DNA of 64,000 bases from CAVTWD01 sp963738325 (GTDB taxonomy: Bacteria; Actinomycetota; Acidimicrobiia; Acidimicrobiales; Ilumatobacteraceae). This document shows, piece after piece, positions 1 through 8,532 of the stretch. Position 1 is the stretch's first letter. Every line of letters begins with the position of its first letter. The notes beneath the pieces were generated by a model. That model worked only from the letters and a program-made list of their open reading frames with translations. It had not been told where the DNA came from and searched no databases. The translations under genes and the position numbers were made by a program. The stretch spans positions 62,001 through 126,000 of the forward strand of contig CAVTWD010000008.1 in assembly GCA_963738325.1 (NCBI GenBank), in the 5' to 3' direction.

Positions 1-296
1 CCGGCGACCGCGGCGCCCCACCCCTCGTGTTCCTGCACGGCGCCGGCACCTTCCACGGGTTCGCCTTCGCCGAGCCCTGGACCCGCGCGTTCCGCGTCCT
101 CATCCCGTTCCATCCGGGCTACGGCGAGTCGGGTGACCTGGAAGGGCTGCGGGAGGTGCACGACCTCGTCCTCCACTACATCGAGCTGTTCGACCAGCTC
201 GAGCTCACCGCTCACGTCAACCTGGTCGGCTTCTCACTCGGTGGGCTGGTGGCGCGCTTCGCCATCGAGCAGAAGCACCAGGTGGCGCGGCCGTGA
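1..296 (+). pseudogene. Alpha/beta hydrolase, fragment cut at both ends
   Basis: The reading frame is open from the window edge, with the oxyanion strand LVFLHGAGTFHGF near base 24 and the nucleophile elbow GFSLGG near base 228. A complete hydrolase of this fold has about 270 residues with the Asp and His of the triad in the second half. Here the frame stops only about a dozen residues after the elbow, at the point where homologues continue into the next strand (VARLVLV-type). The fold assignment is firm, the substrate unknown. The stop overlaps the GTG of the next gene, but the missing C-terminal half points to a deletion ending near base 290 rather than a natural gene end. Confidence 0.75.
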
Positions 297-883
297 GTGC
301 CTTCTGCGACCTCGTGGGCTGCCGCTATCCCATCCAGCAGGCCGGCATGGCCCGCGTGACGACGCCAGCTCTCGCCGCCGCAGTCTCCGACGCGGGCGGT
401 CTCGGGATGCTCGCCTTCGGCCGCCAACCACTGGCGTTGCTGCAAGCTCAGGTCGACGTGGCGCTCGCCCTCACGCCGCAGCCGGTGGGCGCCACCTTCA
501 TCGTGAAGTTCCTCGATCTGGAGCTCGTCGACCACGTGGCCGCCCGGCTCCCGGTCATCGAGTACTTCTGGGGATGGCCGGACCTGTCGTTGGTACGCGA
601 GGGCATCGTCACCGGTTGGCAGGTTGGCTCGCTCGACGAGGCGCCGGCAGCGGCCGACGCCGGTTGCCGGTACGTCGTGGCCCAGGGAGTCGAGGCGGGT
701 GGCCATGTCCGCGGCACGATGGCCCGCGACCAGCTCGTGGCGCAGGTCCGCGACGCGCTCGACGTCGTCGTCGTAGCCGCCGGCGGCATCGCCACCGCAA
801 CCGACGTTCGCCGCGCCCTCGACCACGGGGTCGACGCCGTACGAGTGGGGACCCGTTTCCTCGCGGCGGCCGAGGGGGATGAG
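293..883 (+). pseudogene. Nitronate monooxygenase family protein, 3' end lost
   Basis: The GTG start gives an N-terminus of the 2-nitropropane dioxygenase/nitronate monooxygenase TIM barrel (RYPIQQAGM), followed by AQGVEAGGH and VVVAAGGI at the FMN phosphate-binding end and VDAVRVGTRFLAA. These FMN enzymes oxidise alkyl nitronates, and many relatives have unknown substrates. Homology ends abruptly after TRFLAAAE near base 883, about 100 residues short of the usual 320. The frame stays open to 1249, but that part is antisense to an amidase fragment on the other strand, so the long ORF is a chimera and not a fusion protein. It was probably inactivated by the same deletion that cut the convergent amidase. 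Confidence 0.8.
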
Positions 884-1221
884 GCCGGCCGCACGGAACC
901 GCAAGGCCAACCGACTGTCCGTCCGGGCGCGCCATCCTGCCTCTCGCGCGGCGAGCAGGCCTTCGTGGTGCGCCTCTCCCGCCTCTTGGGCGCCCAGATC
1001 CTTCAAGAGGAACGGCACTCCGCCGAACGGTGCGTCGGGCCGCAGCGGCTGGGTGGCGTCGGCGAGGGCCCGTTCGTACTGACGGTGGATGACGGCGTTC
1101 AGCGCGGGATCAACGGCTTCGATCCGCTCGATGGCTTCCGCCACGAGCTTGCGTGGATGGACCTCGCGCCGGCGAGCTCGGCGAGCGCCGTGGCGTCGTG
1201 GTCGTCGAGGACGCCGGCCAC
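884..1221 (-). pseudogene. Amidase-signature family protein, N-terminal fragment with frameshift
   Basis: Read on the minus strand from a GTG at 1221, this encodes the N-terminus of an amidase (AVDPALNAVIHRQYERAL, then FGGVPFLLKDLGA, which carries the catalytic Lys of the Ser-cisSer-Lys triad). The Ser-rich segment and the rest of the roughly 470-residue enzyme are missing beyond base 884, where homology switches to the antisense of the nitronate monooxygenase. A one-base loss near 1180 separates the first 20 codons (ATALAELAG) from the rest. The start lies 3 bases past the stop of the upstream SDR gene, so the two were co-transcribed. The protein as given cannot be functional. Confidence 0.75.
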
Positions 1222-1223
1222 CC

Positions 1224-1899
1224 TCAGTTCGGCACGCGGCCGCCGTTGACCAGGATGGTCTGGCCGGAGACGAAGGCCGAGTCGTCGGAGAGCAGATAGC
1301 AGAACGTGCCGAGCAGGTCGGCCGGGCGCATCACCCGGGCCAGAGGGGTGCGGGTCGGGTCGTAGGCGCCGAGCACCTGCGACCCGGGGGTGGGTGTGTA
1401 CCCGGGCACGACGCAATTCACGCGGATGGCCCGCGGACCGAGCTCGTTGGCCAGCGCCCGGGTCATGGCCATCACCGCCCCCTTCGAGGCGACGTAGTGG
1501 ACGAAGCCGTGAGAGCCCGTGACGGCGGTCTCCGACGCGACGTTCACGATGCTGCCGCCTCGGTCACCCATGGCCGCGGCCTCCGCGACCGCGCGCTCGG
1601 AACGAGCCGCGAACGTTCACTGCGAACATCAGGTCCCACTCCTCGAGATCGATCTCGTCGTGGCGCTTCCGCCCGACGAGGAGGGCGGCGCAGTTGACCA
1701 GTCCGTCCACCTCGCCCGCCGCCGCGAACAGGGCGGCGACCTCGTCGGGATCGCTGACGTCGCAGCGGACGTCGGCCCCGGTCAAGCGGTCTCCCGTGAC
1801 GACGCTGGCCCCCCGCGAGCGGAGCTCCGAGGCCAGGGCGGCCCCGATGCCCCGGGCGCCGCCCGTGACGACGACCCGCTTGGCCTCGAGGCCCTTCAC
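1224..1899 (-). CDS. Short-chain dehydrogenase/reductase (one frameshift)
   Basis: A classical SDR of about 225 residues starting at GTG 1899 (VKGLEAKRVVVTGGARGIG, the TGxxxGxG NAD(P) motif). Later come VNCAALL, IVNVASETAV, YVASKGAV (YxxxK catalytic pair) and VNCVVPGYT. The N-terminal half and the C-terminal half (from MGDRGGSIVNVAS) are in different frames, with a one-base indel close to 1595; joined, they give a normal-length protein, so a sequencing error or very recent mutation is likely. Substrate not predictable. The gene sits between an inositol-monophosphatase homologue and the amidase remnant on the same strand, with a 2-nt gap to the latter's start. Confidence 0.8.
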
Positions 1900-1948
1900 C
1901 GGCGGGCCTTGCCGGCTGGAGGCGCCGTCGGCCCCACGCCGCCGCACC

Positions 1949-2788
1949 TCACCGCGACCCGTCCACCGATCGGACGACGTCGACCAGCGCGCCGTGGATG
2001 GCCCCGTTCGAGGCGAGCACGTTGGCGAGGCCGGGCCCGAGGTTGAGCGGGCCGCCGTCGAGGTCCTCGGCGTGGCCTCCGGCCTCGGCGATCATGAGCG
2101 ACCCCGCCCCGACATCCCAGGCATAGGTGGCGTCGCGTTCCAGGAACGCGTCGATGCGACCCGCGGCCACGTAGGCGAGGCACAACGCAGGAGACCCCAC
2201 GCAGCGCACCCCGCGACAGATGGTGCTGAGGGCCACGATGCGCCGCCCGAAGGCCTCGAGCGCGCTCAGGTCGTCGGACTGGATCCCGGTGCAGACGAGG
2301 GCATCAGCCACGTCGGCCGTCGAGGAGACGTGGAGCCGGTCGCGACCGAGCCACGCGCCCCCGCCCCGGATCGCGGTGAACCGCTCACTGCGGAAGGGCT
2401 CGGCGATGGCTCCGGCGACCACGCCATCGGCGTCACGCACCGCCACCGAGCTGCACGCGAACGGGATCCCGTGGGCATAGTTGGAGGTTCCATCGAGCGG
2501 GTCGACCAACCAGGTGTAAGGAGCGTCGCCGCCCCAGCCCGGGCCCTCCTCGGCGAGCACTGCGTGATCCGGGTAGTGCTCACCGATCACGCGGACCACC
2601 TCTGCTTGGGCGGTCACATCGGCCCACGTGACGATCGAGGCCCGCTCGCTCTTGCGCTCCACCTCCTTGGGGCGCCCGAGCCCCTCGATCAGCACCGCAG
2701 CCGCCGCTTCGGCGGCGCGCACGGCGACGTCCAGCAACTCCCCCGGGCTAGGCGCGTTCTGTTGACGGCGGGTGCCCATCAACCGCAC
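1949..2788 (-). CDS. Inositol monophosphatase family protein
   Basis: A 279-residue Mg-dependent phosphatase of the inositol monophosphatase/CysQ fold. The metal site is visible as AEEG (Glu of motif A), WLVDPLDGTSNYAHG (D-P-L-D-G-T/S) and the C-terminal AWDVGAGSLMIAEAGG. The family hydrolyses inositol phosphates, fructose-1,6-bisphosphate or PAP; the substrate cannot be fixed from sequence. The start is taken as GTG 2788, and an in-frame ATG at 2779 is a reasonable alternative. It begins 13 nt after the stop of the hpaB-type gene on the same strand and probably belongs to that transcript. Confidence 0.85.
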   Translation of the reverse strand: MRLMGTRRQQNAPSPGELLDVAVRAAEAAAAVLIEGLGRPKEVERKSERASIVTWADVTAQAEVVRVIGEHYPDHAVLAEEGPGWGGDAPYTWLVDPLDGTSNYAHGIPFACSSVAVRDADGVVAGAIAEPFRSERFTAIRGGGAWLGRDRLHVSSTADVADALVCTGIQSDDLSALEAFGRRIVALSTICRGVRCVGSPALCLAYVAAGRIDAFLERDATYAWDVGAGSLMIAEAGGHAEDLDGGPLNLGPGLANVLASNGAIHGALVDVVRSVDGSR

Positions 2789-2801
2789 GGGAGCAGTGGT
2801 C

Positions 2802-4271
2802 TCACCCGCGGCCGGCCGCGAGCATGGCGTCGACGAGCGCGAAGGCCCGGGTGCGATCGGCGTACATCAGGTGGGCCACGGTGCGGTTCGTCCTCGCCGA
2901 CGCGAGGTAGTTGCGCTCGTAGAGGTCGTTGCGGGCCCCCAAGCTGGAGCCGACGTAGTCCCACGCCAGCCGGTACAGCGCCGATCGTTCCTCGGCGCCG
3001 ACGTCGCGGGCGCCGTGCAGGAACTCGTCGATCAGCGGCCTGAGCCGGGCATTGTCGAGCATGGCGCGGCTGGGCGTGGCCAGCAGGTTGTGACTGCCGA
3101 TCGTGATCAGGATGTCGTTCACCCGCGGGAACCACGTGGCCAGGATGGCCCGCATGGGGTGCAGCGGCCGCCCGTCCGGGAACCACACGCCCTCACCGCG
3201 GTCGTATGCGTGCTCCTCGGCCAAGAGCACCGCGCTGCGGGTGACCTCCACGAAGCCGTGCAGCTCCCCCAGCATCTCGAGGGTCCAAGGCGAGGCGTCG
3301 TTGACCACCTCGGCCATGCGGGTGGCGAGTCCGTACGCGAACTCGAGCTTGGTCAGGGCCCGGATGGTGGTCTGCTGCATGATGTTGGCCCACCACGCGG
3401 TGGGGCCCATCACCGAGTTGTAGACGTCCGGGTCGGCGTCGATGAACACGCGCTCGCGCGGTACCTCCACGTCGTCGAAGATGACGAAGGCGTCTTGCTC
3501 GTCGAAGCGGGGCGACAGCGGGCGGTCGAAGAGCTGGCTGGGACGGTCGGCCGGTGTCGACGCGCTGTCGCGGCACAAGAAGACGAGGCCCGGGGTGTCC
3601 ATGGGGATCGAGAAGCTGAGGGCGTACTCGGGTGGGGCGTCGCCGGGAAGCGGATGGCCCGGGTAGACGGCGATCTCGTCCGCGAAAGGCGCCAGGGTGG
3701 CGAGGATGCGCGCGCCGCGCACGACGATCCCCTCCTCGGTGGTGGCCACCTTGTGCAAGGGCACGGGGTTCGTGGCGAACGACTGGTCCTTGGCGCGATC
3801 GATGGTGGGGTGGACGATCGTGTGGGTGAGGGCGAGGTCGTCGCGCGCCAGCTGCTTCTGGAAGGCGGCCAGGTTGGCTGCGCCCTCTTCGTTGCGGCCA
3901 TCCGGGCCGAGCCACGCCCGACGCTCCCCGGCGAAACCGGCGAAGGTGACGTTCATGTAGTCGGGCGTGCGCCCCATCATCCCCGCCGACAGCTCGGCGA
4001 TGCGGGCAAGGCCCCGATGGCGCCGCTTCAAGTCCTCCTTCGACCGCGGGATCATGTGGCTGACGTTGATCGCCTCGCCCGTCTCGGGGTCGGCCATGAG
4101 GCAGTCGTCGGGGAATTCGTGCTGGCGATCGAAGACCGCCGCGAGCGCCTGGGCCGCTCCGGCGAGGACCGGGTGCTCGACGACGTCGTCGACGCGTTCG
4201 TCGCCGACCCAGACTTCCCGCTTCCGGGACCGCAACCCTTTGAGGTACGCCTCGCCGGTCCTCGCCCCCAC
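2802..4271 (-). CDS. hpaB: 4-hydroxyphenylacetate 3-hydroxylase-type flavin monooxygenase (HpaB family)
   Basis: A 489-residue oxygenase of the HpaB family, which hydroxylates phenols to catechols with reduced FAD supplied by a separate reductase. Family landmarks: SHMIPRSKEDLKRRHRGLA, GMMGRTPDYMN, THTIVHPTIDRAK, VVRGARILATLAPFADEI and FDDVEVPRERVF. GTG 4271 is chosen because it follows the dioxygenase stop (4280) by 8 nt and keeps the conserved N-terminal TGEAYLKGLR segment. A 706-codon open frame running upstream to 4922 is the antiphase of the dioxygenase gene. The flavin reductase (HpaC) is not in the window. Together with the VOC dioxygenase upstream it could convert a phenol to a ring-cleaved product. 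The exact phenol is unknown. Confidence 0.88.
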   Translation of the reverse strand: MGARTGEAYLKGLRSRKREVWVGDERVDDVVEHPVLAGAAQALAAVFDRQHEFPDDCLMADPETGEAINVSHMIPRSKEDLKRRHRGLARIAELSAGMMGRTPDYMNVTFAGFAGERRAWLGPDGRNEEGAANLAAFQKQLARDDLALTHTIVHPTIDRAKDQSFATNPVPLHKVATTEEGIVVRGARILATLAPFADEIAVYPGHPLPGDAPPEYALSFSIPMDTPGLVFLCRDSASTPADRPSQLFDRPLSPRFDEQDAFVIFDDVEVPRERVFIDADPDVYNSVMGPTAWWANIMQQTTIRALTKLEFAYGLATRMAEVVNDASPWTLEMLGELHGFVEVTRSAVLLAEEHAYDRGEGVWFPDGRPLHPMRAILATWFPRVNDILITIGSHNLLATPSRAMLDNARLRPLIDEFLHGARDVGAEERSALYRLAWDYVGSSLGARNDLYERNYLASARTNRTVAHLMYADRTRAFALVDAMLAAGRG

Positions 4272-4279
4272 GGGCCGCC

Positions 4280-4882
4280 CTAGCCGGTGACGGGCTGCCG
4301 GGTCACGATGCGGCCCGGCACGGCCGCGGGTGGCTCGGCGTCGAGGCCGAAGCGCTGGTAGTCGGTGCGGTCGTCGAGCGCTTCCTCGGGCGGCAGGTAC
4401 TCGAAGTAGTTGAGGGCGGCGTCGACGTCGCCCGACCACACGTCCTCCGGCACGTTGTAGAGCACCTCGAGGCCGTAGCCGTCGGGGTCGGCGATGTAGG
4501 CGGAGTGGGTCATGCCATGGTTGCCGCGCACGATGAACTCGACGCCGTGGGCCTGCATGTGGCGCAGCTGGTTGAGCCACGACTCGCGGTCGGGGTAGGC
4601 GATCGCCACGTGATTGACCCCCACCCGCTTCGGCGCCATCGACCATGCCTCGGGGGCAGCGGCGCCCTCGGCGCCGTCGATCTGCACCAGGGCGAGGTCG
4701 TGATGGTGCGACGGGTTCCCGCGGTAGAAGCGCATGTTCAAGGTGTGGGTCATCTCGCCGCACTGCTGGAAGCCGAGCACCTCGGTGTAGAAGCGGTGCG
4801 AGACCTCGATGTCGCGGACGTTCAACACGAGATGGTTGAAGCTCGCCCCCGCGGACGCTGTGGTGCCCGGTTGCGTCGACAT
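4280..4882 (-). CDS. Extradiol-type VOC-superfamily dioxygenase
   Basis: A 200-residue vicinal-oxygen-chelate protein starting at ATG 4882. Two beta-alpha-beta-beta-beta modules are visible: NHLVLNVRDIEVSHRFYTE with the first metal His, then VNHVAIAYPD with the second, and GYGLEVLYN with the Glu ligand. The module order and the 'LxLxVxD' pattern fit catechol 2,3-dioxygenase-like (type I extradiol) enzymes. At 200 residues it is shorter than two-domain catechol dioxygenases (about 300), so a glyoxalase-like role is possible. It is the first gene of an operon with hpaB, 8 nt apart, which supports hydroxylation followed by meta cleavage. A palindrome 17 bp upstream is a candidate operator. Confidence 0.82.
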   Translation of the reverse strand: MSTQPGTTASAGASFNHLVLNVRDIEVSHRFYTEVLGFQQCGEMTHTLNMRFYRGNPSHHHDLALVQIDGAEGAAAPEAWSMAPKRVGVNHVAIAYPDRESWLNQLRHMQAHGVEFIVRGNHGMTHSAYIADPDGYGLEVLYNVPEDVWSGDVDAALNYFEYLPPEEALDDRTDYQRFGLDAEPPAAVPGRIVTRQPVTG

Positions 4883-4898
4883 CGCTGCCCCCCATCGG

Positions 4899-4910
4899 GA
4901 TCGTTCGATC
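4899..4910. promoter_or_regulatory. Palindromic operator candidate upstream of dioxygenase/hpaB
   Basis: The 12-mer GATCGTTCGATC forms inverted arms GATCG/CGATC around TT, 17 bp upstream of the dioxygenase start. The same 12-mer occurs upstream of the Rieske oxygenase gene (32807-32818). The gene for a binding protein is not identified. Confidence 0.35.
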
Positions 4911-5024
4911 GGGATCGTCCACGCCCCGCAGGGCGCCGCCTCACGAAGCGTAGCCCACCGACCAATGTCAGGGAGCCGGACACTCGCGGGCGAGGGGCCT
5001 GCGGCGCTCCAGGTTCTCAGGACC

Positions 5025-7313
5025 TCACCCCGGATGGAGGGCTCGCCAGATCCGCTCGGGAGTGAGGGGCGTCTCGAGGTGGCGGACGCCGAGGTGCGCC
5101 AGCGCATCGACCACCGCGTTGTACACCGCCGGGATCGAGCCGATCGTCCCCGACTCGCCGACACCCTTCGCGCCGAGCTCGTTGACCCGCGTGGGCGTCT
5201 CCATGTGCACGACGTCGAAGGACGGCAAGTCGGCGGCGGAGACGATCGGGTGGTCGGCGAAGTTGGTGGTGCGGGGCTGGCCGTCGTCGTCGTACACGAC
5301 GGCCTCGAAGAGGGCCTGGGCGACACCTTGGGCGACGCCCCCGTGCACCTGCCCCTCGGCCAGCAGCGGGTTCAAGAGCAGCCCGGCGTCGTCGAGGGCG
5401 ACGAGCTGGCGCAGGGTCACGCGCCCGGTCTCGGTGTCCACCTCGACCACGGCCACGTGGGCGCCGAAGGGAAACGTGGGCATCGGCGGTCGGAAGTCCG
5501 CCTCGGCCGACAGCGCCTCGCCGTCGCTGCGGGCCAGATCGGCCCATCCCACGCGGCGCGCCGGGGTGCCGGCGACGTGGAACCGGCCTTCGTCGAGCAC
5601 GACGTCGTCGAGGGCGGCCTCGAGCAGCTCGGCGGCCCGGCGGCGCGCCCGCTCCACCAGCTCGGTCGACGCCTGCGCGAGGTCCGCCCCCCCGAGTTGG
5701 ACCGATCGCGATCCCACCGTGAGCCCGCCGGAGCGGATGACGTCGGTGTCGCCGTGCCACACCTCGATGTCGTCGAGGGCGACGCCGGTCCGGTCGGCCA
5801 TGATCATGGCCCAGGTCGTCGCGTGCCCTTGGCCGTATGGCGTGGCTCCACTACGCACGCGTAGGCGGCCGCCGTCGAGCAGCTCGACGGCGCCGAACTC
5901 GCTGCCCGGCGCCCCGGCGGTGATCTCCACGTACACCGAGAGCCCGATCCCGAGCGCCACCGGGTCGTGGCCTTGCCGCCGCGCCCGCTGCTCGGCGCGC
6001 AACTCGTCGTAGCCGGCGGCGGCGAGCACTCGTTCGAGCGCCTCGGGATAGTCGCCGACGTCGTAGACCGTGCCGATCCCGGTGGTGTACGGCTCGTCGA
6101 AGCGGGCAACGAGGTTTCGCCGCCGCACCTCCGCCGGGTCCATGCCGATCTCGGCCGCGAACCGGTCGATCATCCGCTCGATGGCCACCGCCGCCTCGGG
6201 GCGACCCGCGCCGCGGAACGCGGTCGTCGACGCGGTGTTGGTCACGGCTGACACGCCCGTGAAGCCGACATTGTCGAGGGCGTAGACACCCGTCGTCATG
6301 CGCTGCGTCATCGCCGGGAGGAGCGCGCCCATGGCCGGGAAGGCACCCACGTCCTGCACGACGTCGAGCTGGTACGCGGTCACGCGCCCGTCGCGGGTAC
6401 CGCCCATCCGGGCCTGCTGCACCTGGGCCCGCCCGTGCGGCATGGCCACCATGTTCTCCGAACGGGTCTCGGTCCAGCGCACCGGCCGGCCCACGGTACG
6501 GGCGTAGAACCCGAGCGCCAGCTCCTCGGGGTAGGTGCGGGACTTCGCCCCGAATCCTCCTCCCACGTCGGGCACGATCACGCGGACCTGTTCGGGCGCG
6601 AGCCCGTAGATCGTCGCCAGGAGGTCGCGCGTCGGGTGCGCGCCCTGGCAGGCCGAGTAGTGCACCAGGCGGCCGTTGTCGGTCCAGTACGCCGCGCCCG
6701 AGCGGGGTTCGATCGGGGCGGCCGTCATGCGCTGGTTGACGATGCGCTCGGCCACCACCACCTCGCAGGCGTCGAAGTCGGCCTGCGACTTCGACGCGAA
6801 GCGGTACACCACATTGGTGCCGGCGTCGGGGAACAGGAGCATGTCGTCGCGAAGCGCGGCCTCGGCATCCACCACGACGGGCAACGGGTCGTAGTCGACC
6901 AGCACGAGGTCGCCGGCGTCGGCCGCGGCCGTACGGTCTTCGGCGACAACCGCCACGACCGGCTGGCCCACGTAGCGCACGACATCGGCCGCCACGAACG
7001 GGCGGCGCATGGCCTCGGGGAAGGCAGGGTGGAGGTTGGGGGCGAGCCCGAGAGGGGCGAGATCCTCACCGGTGAGCACGGCCAGCACGCCGGGAGCGGC
7101 GCGAGCAACGGAGACGTCGATGGCCGAGATGCGGGCGTGGGCCACCGGCGAGCGGACATAGGCGAGCCAGGCGGCGCCGGGCAGGGCGAGGTCCTCCACG
7201 TAGGTGCCGCCCACGGTCAACATGCGTGAGTCCTCGACTCGCTCGACCCGGTTCCCGAGGATGCTCGCCAACTCCGGCCTTTCGAACCGTCCGTGGTTGA
7301 CTACGGGCACCAC
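5025..7313 (-). CDS. Xanthine dehydrogenase/CO dehydrogenase-family molybdenum large subunit
   Basis: A 762-residue molybdopterin-binding large subunit. The N-terminal a/b-hammerhead domain (SILGNRVERVEDSRMLTVGG, YVEDLALPGAAWLAYVRSP) is followed by Mo-cofactor segments (VPDVGGGFGAKSRTYPEE, TTAFRGAGRPEA, GQGHATTWA) and the C-terminal catalytic Glu in GAKGVGESG. The active-site loop reads AFRGAGR, the form II/CoxL-like type, and not the AYxCSFR of true CO dehydrogenases, so CO oxidation is not supported. Such enzymes hydroxylate aromatic heterocycles or aldehydes. The [2Fe-2S] small and FAD medium subunits normally encoded alongside are absent on both sides. The tandem GTG at 7313/7310 is chosen as start; an upstream extension to 7484 lacks homology. 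Confidence 0.88.
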   Translation of the reverse strand: MVPVVNHGRFERPELASILGNRVERVEDSRMLTVGGTYVEDLALPGAAWLAYVRSPVAHARISAIDVSVARAAPGVLAVLTGEDLAPLGLAPNLHPAFPEAMRRPFVAADVVRYVGQPVVAVVAEDRTAAADAGDLVLVDYDPLPVVVDAEAALRDDMLLFPDAGTNVVYRFASKSQADFDACEVVVAERIVNQRMTAAPIEPRSGAAYWTDNGRLVHYSACQGAHPTRDLLATIYGLAPEQVRVIVPDVGGGFGAKSRTYPEELALGFYARTVGRPVRWTETRSENMVAMPHGRAQVQQARMGGTRDGRVTAYQLDVVQDVGAFPAMGALLPAMTQRMTTGVYALDNVGFTGVSAVTNTASTTAFRGAGRPEAAVAIERMIDRFAAEIGMDPAEVRRRNLVARFDEPYTTGIGTVYDVGDYPEALERVLAAAGYDELRAEQRARRQGHDPVALGIGLSVYVEITAGAPGSEFGAVELLDGGRLRVRSGATPYGQGHATTWAMIMADRTGVALDDIEVWHGDTDVIRSGGLTVGSRSVQLGGADLAQASTELVERARRRAAELLEAALDDVVLDEGRFHVAGTPARRVGWADLARSDGEALSAEADFRPPMPTFPFGAHVAVVEVDTETGRVTLRQLVALDDAGLLLNPLLAEGQVHGGVAQGVAQALFEAVVYDDDGQPRTTNFADHPIVSAADLPSFDVVHMETPTRVNELGAKGVGESGTIGSIPAVYNAVVDALAHLGVRHLETPLTPERIWRALHPG

Positions 7314-7404
7314 TATGACAGCCGACCTGATACTCCCTGGTGAGCTCGGGCGCACCGCGAGACGCTGATGGCCGACGCGCCCCCTCGACCGTGCGAACTC
7401 ACCG

Positions 7405-8097
7405 ATGTGCTCGCGCGCGCAGCTTGGCGCGGTGTCGACGGCCACGTTGACGTTCCAGCTCCAGAAGCGGGGCATCCGCAGCACGTTCTTGAGCGGTGTG
7501 CACCCCGTGAAGGACGGCCAGCGGATGCTCGGCTACGCCCACACGCTGCGTTTCGTGCCCCTGCGCGAGGACCTGCAAGCACAACTCAGCGGCGGTCAGA
7601 ACGCGCAGCGCCGGGCCATCGAGAGCCTCGGCCCGGACGAGGTGCTGACGATCGAGGCCAGGGGCGAGCCCGACGCGGGCACCATCGGCGACATCTTCGT
7701 CCTGCGCGCCCTGCGGCGCGGCGCCGCCGGAGTGGTGACCGACGGGGCGCTGCGCGACACGCCCGCCATTCGCGCCCTCGCGCTGCCCGTCTACCACCGC
7801 GCCTCGCACGCCGCCACCTTCGGTCGCGTCCACATGCCCCTCGACCAGCAGACCCCGATCGCGTGCGCCGGCGTCACCGTGATGCCAGGCGACATCGTGG
7901 TGGGCGATGCGGAAGGCGTCGTCGTAGTGCCCGCGGCGCTCGCGGCCGAGGTGGCCGCCGATGCCGCCCGGCAAGAGCTCGAGGAGGAGTGGGCACTGGA
8001 GCGCGTCGACGCCGGCGAGAGCACGGTCGGGGTCTTTCCGATCAGCAAGGATCGCCGCGCCGAGTTCGAAGCCTGGCTGGCCGAGCGCCAGCGCTAG
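7405..8097 (+). CDS. RraA-family protein / HMG aldolase-like
   Basis: A 230-residue RraA-fold protein (4-hydroxy-4-methyl-2-oxoglutarate/oxaloacetate aldolase superfamily). Key segments: LGAVSTATL at the N-terminus, GDIFVLRALRRGAAGVVTDGALRDT (the metal- and substrate-binding loop with the conserved R-D pair) and VMPGDIVVGDAEGVVVVP. Aldolase members cleave 4-hydroxy-4-carboxymethyl-2-oxo acids at the end of meta- and gallate-cleavage pathways. The gene heads an operon with RidA and HpaI-type genes, which favours a catabolic aldolase or decarboxylase role over RNase-E regulation. Divergent from the molybdenum hydroxylase (91 nt gap). Confidence 0.82.
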   Translation: MCSRAQLGAVSTATLTFQLQKRGIRSTFLSGVHPVKDGQRMLGYAHTLRFVPLREDLQAQLSGGQNAQRRAIESLGPDEVLTIEARGEPDAGTIGDIFVLRALRRGAAGVVTDGALRDTPAIRALALPVYHRASHAATFGRVHMPLDQQTPIACAGVTVMPGDIVVGDAEGVVVVPAALAAEVAADAARQELEEEWALERVDAGESTVGVFPISKDRRAEFEAWLAERQR

Positions 8098-8143
8098 CAA
8101 AGAGGGAGAACCGTCCTCCCCTGGCCAAACGGAAGGACACGCC

Positions 8144-8524
8144 ATGGCTCGCCGTTCGATCGAGATCCCCGGCTTCGCCCACGCCAACCCGATCCCCGCC
8201 GCGTCGCGGGTCGGGCCGCTGGTGGCCTCGAGCGTGGTGGCACCGCGTGATGCGGGCGCCGACACCATCCCCGATGACGTCGAAGCGCAACTCGCCAACC
8301 TCTTCCGCCACGTCGGCGAGATGCTGAAGGCCGCCGGCGCGGAGTGGCGTCATGTGGCGAAGATGACCTTCTACGTGCCCGACATCAAGGTGCGCGACCT
8401 CATCAACGCGCCATGGCTCGAACGGTTCCCCGAGGCGGGCTCCCGACCGGCCCGACACACCCAGCTGACGCCGGGCGCCAAGGTCGTGACCTGCGAATTC
8501 CTGGCCTACGTGGCCGCCGACTGA
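8144..8524 (+). CDS. RidA/YjgF family protein
   Basis: A 126-residue RidA-type protein. The family forms trimers that hydrolyse reactive enamine/imine intermediates; some catabolic members (for example in 2-aminomuconate pathways) act as deaminases. The family pattern is visible as LFRHVGEMLKAAGAEWRHVAKMTFYV followed by a C-terminal strand VVTCEFLAYV. ATG 8144 is preceded by GGAAGGAC, a good ribosome site. It is the middle gene of the RraA-RidA-HpaI operon, so it may act on an intermediate of the same ring-cleavage route. The key Arg of housekeeping RidA is not clearly placed, so a specialised function is possible. Confidence 0.75.
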   Translation: MARRSIEIPGFAHANPIPAASRVGPLVASSVVAPRDAGADTIPDDVEAQLANLFRHVGEMLKAAGAEWRHVAKMTFYVPDIKVRDLINAPWLERFPEAGSRPARHTQLTPGAKVVTCEFLAYVAAD

Positions 8525-8532
8525 GCGATCCG

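Noticed and set aside
293..1249. A 318-codon ORF that looks like a nitronate monooxygenase with a novel C-terminal domain
   Set aside because: The part after about 883 is the exact antisense of an amidase N-terminus, so the ORF is a junction artefact and not a fusion protein.
2802..4922. A 706-codon frame suggesting a dioxygenase-hpaB fusion
   Set aside because: Its first 220 codons are the antiphase of the VOC dioxygenase gene (Arg/Pro-rich); hpaB starts at GTG 4271.
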